This document shows, one piece after another, positions 1-9,800 of a stretch of DNA of 64,000 nucleotides. Source of the stretch: Bathymodiolus brooksi (Eukaryota; Mollusca; Bivalvia; Mytilida; Modiolidae); assembly GCA_963680875.1 (NCBI GenBank), contig OY804589.1:27454353-27518352 (forward strand). The letters run 5' to 3'. The position numbers and the translations under genes are program-made. The notes under the pieces are model-generated. The model did no database searches. It worked only from the letters and a program-made list of their open reading frames with translations, and was not told the origin of the DNA. Within the stretch, counting starts at the first letter, position 1; the number at the start of each line of letters is the position of its first letter.

Positions 1-2916
1 AACACAGCACTTTTTTCAAGCGTGTCCAGATTATTAGATAGAAACCTTTCTAGTTACGGATTAGTAAAAGATAATTATAGAATAAATTTGACTTAATTTT
101 GAACTACAATATTTTCAGAAAATATCAAATTTATTTTTGGACCATTTGCAGCCGATGTAGAAAAACTCGCCTTGGTGTGTTTTATTTTTTTTTATTTTTT
201 GCAGAATCTACGCGGGTGGTCTAAATATTTACTCGGGTCAATCAAAACTTTGATTAATACAACACTGGCGTACTGAAAGGACTTTATGTTAACATGGACT
301 ATCAGGTTAAGGACAACAACTGTTCATTTTTTTATCACTGTGAATGACTCTTTAAAAGACAACACGAATCTGGTCATTTTTTGACGTATGGACATTTCAT
401 GTCACGCCCAACTGCATTGCACTGTCGAACTCCAGATTTATATTGACATTTCGTTACTGTATATATGACTTACCAGTTTAAAAGAAATCCAAACACAATT
501 CCTGTCTCCAAGATTATTTGTACATGTACCACAATATTCCTAAAGTTCTACAATAAATGCGTAAATAAAAACGAATCTGGCCACCATTCATCGTCATGTT
601 AATATTTTTTTTATCACGTCATATTTTACGTTGCAACAAGTAAAGGTCAGCATTGAAATCGTATTTGGGTCACAACTGACACGCAAAGATGACAATGTCA
701 TCAATATTTTTTAATACGCATCTATAGTACACGTACAATAACTAGGAGGAGATCACAGGTTCCTGCTCCCGGCCTTTCGTTATCAATAATTTTAACCCTA
801 CTATCAATGTGCGGTACTAAAATATCACAAGGGATGACACCTGTTCATATATATACTTAATTCCTACTTTTCGTACGGTTTAGTTGTGTTGAATAATGGT
901 AATTCCAAATAAATATCACAAAAATCCTAAAGTATACTAAAAATCCAGCTTTTTAAAATTTTGCCAAAGGGGGGAGGGGAGAGGGTATGTCCCGCTCATG
1001 TCTCTGATAAGAAAAGATAGTGGTGAACATTAACATTTTTCATTTTGTGGTGAACATTAACATTTTTCATTTTCATACAATTTTTGCATTTATTATTTCT
1101 TTGGCTAAGTAACAAACATTTTCTAACCATGACGTGCTTGCAAGGAACAAGGAACGCGTGACTTTTTCCTTATTTCTGTTAGTGTTAATTATTTCTATCA
1201 GTACCCATTTGTTTATTCATCTTACATTTTCCGTCAGTCTGATCCTACAAAATATTTGAATACTACCAACATCTGCCGACAATGGTTTAGAATAGTAAGA
1301 CACAATGAATTTTATTTATTTAACTATTAATTATGCCGTTCATACTATATGTATATCTGTTATTATTTATTAAACTCAGTCTTTCTAAAATAAATGCTAT
1401 AAAATTATTAACCAGCTTGTTGTTGAAACTTTAAAAGGTAATAACATTACACAAGAAGGAATATATGCCTGTATAATCTTGTCACAGATAATTTTAAAGA
1501 GTATGATTTCGATACTGAATATTGCCTTAATATATATATCACGCCTCTACTGTGCTTTTTCCAATAAAAAAATATTGAATATTGATAATTATTTTGTATG
1601 TGAAAGCAGAGACATGTCTGATGAAAGCGGTACCTATATAATTCTTTTCAAATTAAAAACTATTTTGTTCACTTGGAGATAGCATAATATTGGCCCAAAT
1701 ACACATACTTTAAAATGTCGAAATGAACATTATCAGTATTAAAGTAACCGTACGCAGTGCGGTCTTATGTATGGGCACAATGGTGGTCCCGAAAGCAAAT
1801 GAACCCCATGCTAATCTATGTATGTTGTATACGGCATAATTTTTAATTTTTAAACACTGATTTTGTTGGAAGTATCAATACAAGAAATATATGTTTAATT
1901 TTATCGACCATATATAATTTTATTTCTGCGAGTGTTTGTATAGATATGGGCCTCAGTGCACTGCTTTGACCGGGGCCTATATTGCTGACAAGACGGCCCT
2001 GACCGTACGTCATTCATCATTTACACTTCATGAATATACATCGACTGTACATAGCATGGTATAGGCCAATATTGCTTATGTATGTTGGTTGCATTAATTG
2101 ATATTTTCGTAATGAAACTCTTTTCTTATGACTTAAAAGACCATACTTTCATTTTACAGACACCGGCGTCTACTACCCCTTTTAGGCTTTATAATGGTTG
2201 ATACCACCCGCGTACTAGTACTAGTTAGTCTTCAATGTTTGCACTGTCCCTAGTCCAACAATAAAAGATTCCATACTTTTTTCTCATTCTTTTCTATTCT
2301 ACTTCATTTAACTTTCCAATGGATGTCAAAGAGGATATCATTTAATTTCAAATACTAATGTCCTCTCTATAGGCCATGCCTACTCATATTATGTTGTGAT
2401 ATTCAACTTTCACTCAAATATATACACACTGGCCAGACAGAAATGCTGTGCTCGCATCTAGGCAATGCCTACTCCATATTAGCGAGCACAGAGAGCTCTA
2501 CAGTAACATGGGCATGCGCATTGAATACACAATCTTCCTTATGATGAGATTGAAATCCTTTCGTCCGGAAATTGATAAAAAAATTGGCAGCCCCGGAGAG
2601 AATGCCAAAAATAAAAAAAAAGTCTCCAATAAATGATTTTAAAACTAAAATGATATCATGAACTTCTAAAAAATGCTATTTAAGTAACAAAAGACAATAA
2701 AAGGTGCTTACATTGTTAAATTAACCAGAATGACATCTCGCTATCAAAGTCATGACGTCATGTTATTCATAGACATAGGCCAAAGTCGTCAACAACATTT
2801 CACGGAATTTTAATTAAAATCTTGTATTTTCATTCCCGAGTCAAAAAATTTCAAAACGACATCTATTTCATTTGCAACTGCGTCAATTCCGTAAATCGTG
2901 ACGACATGTAAACAAA
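1..2916. repeat. First unit of a ~2.9-kb tandem duplication (left end cut by the window)
   Basis: Positions 1-720 match 2917-3635 and positions 721-2480 match about 4960-6720, nearly base for base with scattered substitutions and small indels (high-90s percent identity by eye). The block 2481-2916 occurs once here; it precedes the second unit and may also lie before base 1. A 28-bp direct repeat at 1019-1075 (motif GGTGAACATTAACATTTTTC twice) is single-copy in the second unit. I see no convincing coding sequence. Short open stretches at 1479-1682 and 2448-2636 have no recognisable content. Confidence 0.9.
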
Positions 2917-3937
2917 CACAGCACTTTTTTCAAGCGTTTCCAGATTATTAGATAAAAACCTTTCTAGTTACGGATTAGTAAAAGATAATTATAGAATAAA
3001 TTTTACTTAATTTTGAACTACAATATTTTCAGAAAATATCAAATTTATTTTTTGGACCATTTGCAGCCGATGTAGAAAAACTCGCCTTGGTGTGTTTTAG
3101 TTTTGTTTTATTTTTTGCAGAATCTACGCGGGTGGTCTAAATATTTACTCGGGTCAATCAAAACTTTGATTAATACAACACTGGAGTACTGAAAGGACTT
3201 TATGTTAACATGGACTATCAGGTTAAGGACAACAACTGTTCATTTTTTTATCACTGTGAATGACTCTTTAAGACAACACGAATCTGGTCATTTGTTGACG
3301 TATGGACATTTCATGTCACGCCCAACTGCATTTCACTGTCGAACTCTAGATTTATATTGACATTTCGTTACTGTATATATGACTTACCAGTTTAAAAGAA
3401 ATCCAAACACAATTCCTGTCTCCAAGATTATTTGTACATGTACCACAATATTCCTAAAGTTTTACAATAAATGCGTAAATAAAAACGAATCTGGCCACCA
3501 TTCATCGTCATGTTAATATTTTTTTTATCACGTCATATTTTACGTTGCAACAAGTAAAGGTCAGCATTGAAATCGTATTTGGGTCACAACTGACACGCAA
3601 AGATGACAATGTCATCAATATTTTTTAATACGCATTTGTATCACAACCCAGTGTGTTTTCCTTTGATCTTTAGTATTTTCTAAATGAAGATAACCATACA
3701 GGAGGTGGAGTCAAGATAGCTATTTTTGGGCAAAGCATGTTCTATTTAGTGTGCTTTCACTGTGACCTAATTTTGATAGAACACAGAAATAAACACATTG
3801 TAACTTTTTTTTTGACAATTGCCTTGAATTGGTACACATTGTAATTTTTTGACCAAGTGATAGACATTTTGGGTGCAAAGTGGTACTAAGTGCAAGCTTC
3901 CTTAAATCTGACACTGGAAAAAACTATAAAACCACAG

Positions 3938-4282
3938 GCGCTCGTGGCACGGACCACCCCCCTTTTTTCTAACTTTCTGTTTACAAATTTATTTTCAATA
4001 AAATTTATTTATTTCTTTATTATTTCATCTCTTTTTCCTTATTTTAATTTATTCGTGTCAATATTCATACAATCCTATGTTAACATCAAATTGCATCTAT
4101 GACTATTGTAGGGTCGACACATGCAATTTGATGTTAGCATAAGATTGTATGAATATTGACACGAACAAGTTAAAATTGGAAAAAGAGATGAAATAATAAA
4201 GAAATAAAGAAATTTTATTGAAAATAAGTTTGTAAACAGAAAGTTAGAAAAAGGGGGGTGTTCCGTGCCACGAGCGCCTATG
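3938..4282. repeat. Fold-back inverted repeat, arms ~165 bp
   Basis: The left arm (3938-4100) begins AGGCGCTCGTGGCACGGA. The right arm (4117-4282) ends with its complement, TCCGTGCCACGAGCGCCT. The arms are about 90% complementary around a 15-20 nt loop, so the DNA could form one long hairpin. Apparent reading frames across it are by-products of the palindrome. Confidence 0.9.
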
Positions 4283-4851
4283 TATAAAACAAGCAAAAAG
4301 ACTGACAAAGTGATCCCCACGTGTTTGTTCATGAAGATGACATAAAAACACATGAACAATTCTTTAACTTTACTATTAACTAAGCAATTTATTTTATTCA
4401 AACAAGACAAATTATCAGTTTTGCAATAAAAAAAAGTGATCATATTTGAGTCACACCACGTTCAAAAAAAAATTTCCGCCTCGCACTTCAAAAATGCTGA
4501 AAAACCACCTCAGATTTTCCATTTTCTTTAAAAAATAAAATGAAAAACTGTTCGCTCTCTTCTAAAATTTTGTAAAAATCACGATTTTTTTCAGAAAGAG
4601 TTGTGTCATGTGAACCTTCGCCTCTAAAATTTTCAATTTCAATAAAAAAAAAAAATGAAATTTTCTCTGCCACCTGTGAAAGCATAAAATCCATACATCA
4701 TTTAAAAGATCGTCCGTCATGTTCGCTGCCATTTAACGTTTTGACGTTAACCACGTGTTCTATTAAAAACTTTTTACCACGTCACTGACTGCTGGCGTAC
4801 GTCAGACGTCAATCACACATTTGCTTCCGTTTGATTGGTTATGATACAAAA

Positions 4852-4954
4852 CATTTAGAATACTTTTAATTTCTTGTATGCGCAGATAAACTGATCTCGG
4901 GCACACCCTCGATCAGTTTATCAGCACATACACGAAATTAAAAGTACTCTAAAT
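4852..4954. repeat. Imperfect palindrome, arms ~45 bp
   Basis: Left arm 4852-4896 (ends AGATAAACTGATC) pairs with right arm 4909-4954 (starts GATCAGTTTATCAGC) across a short GC-rich loop. It sits at the right edge of the insertion and may be one of its ends. Confidence 0.8.
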
Positions 4955-6849
4955 ATTACCTATAAGTACACGTACAATAACTAGGAGGAGATCACAGGGA
5001 CCTGCTCCCGGCCTTTCGTTATCAATAATTTTAACCCTACTATCAATGTGCGGTACTAAAATATCACAAGGGATGACACCCGTTCATATTTATACTTAAT
5101 TCCTACCTTTCGTACGGTTTAGTTGTGTTGAATAATGGTAATTCCAAATAAATATCACAAAAATCCTAAAGTAGACTAAAAATCCAGCTTTTTAAAAATT
5201 TGCCAAAGGGGGGGGGGGGGTGGGAGAGGGCATGTGCCCCTTGCCACCGGCTCATGTCTCTGATAAGAAAAGATAGTGGTGAACATTAACATTTTTCATT
5301 TTTATACAATTTTTGCATTTATTATTTCTTTGGCTAGGTAACAAACATTTTCTAACCATGATGTGCTTGCAAGGAACACGGAACGCATGACTCTTTCCTT
5401 ATTTCTGTTAGTGTTAATTATTTCTATCAGTACCCATTTGTTTATTCATCTTAAATTTTCCGTCAGTCTGATCCTACAAAATATTTGAATACTACCAACA
5501 TCTGCCGACAATGGTTTAGAATAGTAAGACACAATGAATTTTATTTATTTAACTATTAATTATGCCGTTCATACTATATGTATATCTGTTATTATTTATT
5601 AAACTCAGTCTTCCTAAAATAAATGCTATAAAATTATTAACCAGCTTGTTGTTGAAACTTTAAAAGGTAATAACATTACACAAGAAGGAATATATGTCTG
5701 TATAATCTCACAGATAATTTTAAAGAGTATGATTTCGATACTGAATATCGCCTTAATATATATATCACGCCTTTACTGTGCTTTTTCCAATAAAAAAAAT
5801 ATTGAATATTGATAAATATTTTGTATGTGAAAGCAGAGACATGTCTGATGAAAGCGGTACCTATATAATTCTTTTAAAAATTAAAAACTATTTTGTTCAC
5901 TTGGAGATAGCATAATATTGGCCCAAATACACATACTTTAAAATGTCGAAATGAAGATTATCAGTATTAAAGTAACCGTACGCTGTCCGGTCTTATGTAT
6001 GGGCACAATGGACAGTTGCCCGGTGGTCCCGAAAGCAAATGAACCCCATGCGAATCTATGTATGTTGTATACGGCATAATTTTTAATTTTGAAACACTGA
6101 TTTTGTTGGAAGTATCAATACAAGAAATATATGTTTAATTTTATCGACCATTTATAATTTTATTTCTGTGAGTGTTTGTATAGATATGGGCCTCAGTGCA
6201 CTGCTTTGACCGGGGCCTATATTGCTGACAAGACGGCCCTGACCGTACGTCATTCATCATTTACACTTCATGAATATATATCGACTGTACATAGCATGGT
6301 ATAGGCCAATATTGCTTATGTATGTTGGTTGCATTAATTGATATTTTCGTAATAAAACTCTTTTCTTATGACTTAAAAGACCATACTTTCATTTTACAGA
6401 CACCGGCGTCTATTACCCCCTTTAGGCTTTATAATGGTTGATACCACCCGCGTACTAGTACTAGTTAGTCTTCAATGTTTGCACTGTCCCTAGTCCAACA
6501 ATAAAAGATTCCATACTTTTTTCTCATTCTTTTCTATTCTACTTCATTTAACTTTCCAATGGATGTCATAGGGGATATCATTTAATTTCAAATACTAATG
6601 TCCTCTCTATAGGCCATGCCTACTCATATTATTTTGTGATATTCAACTTTCACTCAAATATATACACACTGGCCAGACAGAAATGCTGTGCTCGCATCTA
6701 GGCAATGCCTACTCCATATTAATTATTATTATTTATAAGATCAATAAATGGTGTTCTCACATTTGTAACGTGCAGTCAATCACATGACAGGACGAAAGGG
6801 GAGGTCACTCTAATTTTACTTGAAGAAGGAAGAAGTTGCTTATGATCAT

Positions 6850-9800
6850 ATGATGGAGATGTTTAATGTTTTCATTCTTCTAACCGTAGCAGTCGGATGT
6901 TTTTCTTTACCATTTAGTCTAAGAGGTAAACAAACAAAATAATGCACAAATTTTATTTGCCAATTATGACACCTTGACAACCGTGAAATCTTCTCGGAGG
7001 TATGAATGACCCCCCCCCCTTCTTTTTGTAACAATTTTGTACACACATGAATTATTTTTTGTTGGGTATTTGAGGTATTACTAGGGTTAAGACAGGGCAG
7101 TCGTAACAGTAAAAGCAATGCACTGGTGCCCCTTCCTACATGTAAACACTCGCATTTAATAAAAAATGTAAATGGTTGATAAAATTAAACATATATTTAT
7201 TGTGTTGGTACTTCTAGTGTTAAAGCACTAAAAGCATGCTGTACACACCATACATAGATTAGCATGGCCCCCGAGGAAACTGTCCAGCATGCCCATGCGT
7301 AAGACGTCACTGCTGTGAAGTCTGTAAAATGATGGTATATGACCCCCCCCCCCCCTTTTTTTGTAACAATTTTGTTCACACTGTGTGACACATGAAATTG
7401 TTTTTGTTAGATATTTGATGTATTACTACTGTTAAGGTACCACTTATATCCAATTGATAGCAATTAATAACATTTATTGAATTAAAATACAATGGACCTG
7501 TTTCATATTAATTATTGGTGTCTTAATAAGAATTTCAGTTTGTGCAAAAACCGCATCAGTGGCATAATGGTTAGCGTGCTCACCTCGAGTGCGGTAGATC
7601 GTGAGTTTGAGCACAGGTCGGGTAAAACCAAAGACTATAAAATTGATATTTGTTGCTTCTCCGCTAAGCACACATCATTAAGGAGAAAGAGCAAAGACTG
7701 GTTTGCTCGGAATCAGAATAATGTGTCCGAGTGAAGCTACATGTCTATCCTCGGACTGTTGTTTCAGTGAGCTATATTGTAGCACTATAAAAATCCAACT
7801 CAGCGTGTTGGTCTAGTTCAAAGCAGAGCTCATCATCATTTCATTGAAAATTAACTCGTTATGATATACATGTAGCTGAAAAATTGCTGAATTGGCATAA
7901 AATACCAATCACTCACTCACTCAGATTGTGCATAGTGTACATAAAGGGATTATCACCAATATGTAAAAAATATGAATTCTCCATCTCGCTACTAGTAGAT
8001 TAATACATTATGTCTCCACTCTACTTTTAATGTTTAAAGCTTGAGAACTGGTTGCAGAAGGAGAATCTGTTTCTCTTGTGACCAAATTGTTGAAAGTATT
8101 ATATGATTTGGTTTGGTTTGGTTTACGGTCTCCTCCACCAGTAAAACTTACCTCCACAATATAACTGAAGTAATGTTGAAAGTGGCATTAAACACCATAA
8201 TCCAAAACAAATACAGGTGTAGGTTCACTTATTGAATTACAGAATTTAATTGTTTTTTGTAGAATTGGAGACCATATTACAGAACAGGAGAGAACTAGAG
8301 AGAAGAAATGGAGAATGTCATGTCGTAGGCTACAATGCTAGTTGTTGTCAACATCTTGAGGTTAATGAGGTCAAATTGAACAGTACAGGTAATTATATAG
8401 AATAACAGCATTTTTGAAGGTCGAGACAGACATTATCACTAATATCTCAGTGAGTCTGATAGAACGAGCTGGAATATTTGTGATAATGTCTGTCAAGGCC
8501 TTCAGAACTAACGTTGTTGTTTTTATCGGTGATGTCATAATGTATTTTAAGTCAGATTGACAGATAAACTTGTGCATGCGAGTTATGAGCTGACCTAATA
8601 TTTTTGTGGATCAAGGTCAGTTTAGTTATCCAGACTTTTTCACCACACACATCAAAGGAAAAATGTCCAATTTGCCAATAAAGGAAAAGGTTGGTTTTTA
8701 TTGTCAGCAACCGTAACATTTTTACATATATTGCTGGGGCCATCACGGTCATATGATAGGTTGATTTACAACCACCTGTGCAATCGGTGCATGTTGCCTC
8801 TAAAGTTCAAATCCCGCTCTGACATGGTGAGGTGTACTCGATGCAACATTATGTGATCAAGTTTGTTAGTGACTTGCGACAGGTCGGTGGTTTTCTCCAA
8901 GTTATCTGGTTTCCTACACCAATAAAACTGACCGGCACAATATAGCTGAAATATTGTTGAAAGTGGCATTAAAACCATAACTCAAACCCTATCCCTGACA
9001 TCACTGTTATAAGTACCTAATAAACGGTAAACGACCATTAATTATTTCATATCTAAGAATTACAACTTTAGAGATGATAGCACTGATTGCACCTGTAGTT
9101 GTAAATCCAACTACCATACGACCATGACGTCCCCTCATCAAGGAGTGAAGGGAATTGTAATCACAGTATTAATTAGAAGACAAGACATAGAGACTAATAG
9201 GTTCTTACACGACTCCCTATTGAAGATCTGGGATTTCTTTCACGAGTGGAGCGTAATGGAACGAGTGGAAAGACGCTGAATTTCTCTCGCGAGTGGAAGA
9301 AATCCCAGATCTTCAATAAGGACGAGTGCAAGTACCTGTTTCTTCCGTTTCAACTTAAAAACAAAGCATGTCGATTTCATTCATTCATTCGCATGTCAAT
9401 GTCATGTTTACTACACAAAATATTACAACGCCACGTGCAATGCAGTAAATACACACTTATTTAAAACCGCATTAAATCTATTAGGGGAAATCAGTTAAAA
9501 TTCGGGTAAAATTGATATTTGAAGCTTTTTTAGATCTACTAAGACGACAATTTATATTACTACAGCAGTCGTAGAAGCGGACTCCATTGATTATACTCGG
9601 CCGATTTGATTGGCTGACAATGCCATGTAAGACAAGGTCACACGCAGCTGTCTTTATGGCTTGTCTTGCATAGAAAACGCATCAAAACGGAAGAAATATT
9701 ATATTGTCATTTAAATTTAACCCAAAAAAAAGATAAGTAATAAGGGTACATGTTTGTTTTATATTTTCTATTTCAGTTTGTGTTAATTTTTCTTATCTAC

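Larger units (their letters stand above)
3636..4959. mobile_element. Insertion present only in the second duplication unit
   Basis: The first unit reads directly from AATACGCAT into CTATAGTACACG. The second has about 1.32 kb between these points. The extra DNA holds a large hairpin (3938-4282) and a smaller one (4852-4954), with no coding sequence I can support. It may be a mobile insertion in one unit or a deletion from the other; I see no clear target-site duplication. The region 4480-4830 is plain AT-rich sequence. Confidence 0.7.
2917..6720. repeat. Second unit of the ~2.9-kb tandem duplication, carrying a 1.3-kb insertion
   Basis: Starts at the same ACACAGCACTTTTTTCAAG sequence as base 1 and follows the first unit to about 6720, then diverges about 130 bp before the DUF4773 gene start. 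Collinearity is broken only by 3636-4959 and small indels, for example a G-run and a CCCTTGCCACC segment near 5208-5250. A segment similar to 1790-1900 recurs inverted at about 7165-7290, so parts of the unit belong to a wider dispersed family. Confidence 0.9.

Noticed and set aside
4075..4443. 122-codon minus frame
   Set aside because: Runs across a hairpin; its content mirrors the complementary arm.
6846..7118. 90-codon minus frame over the DUF4773 first exon
   Set aside because: Antisense to a signal-peptide exon with a good donor; no motifs.
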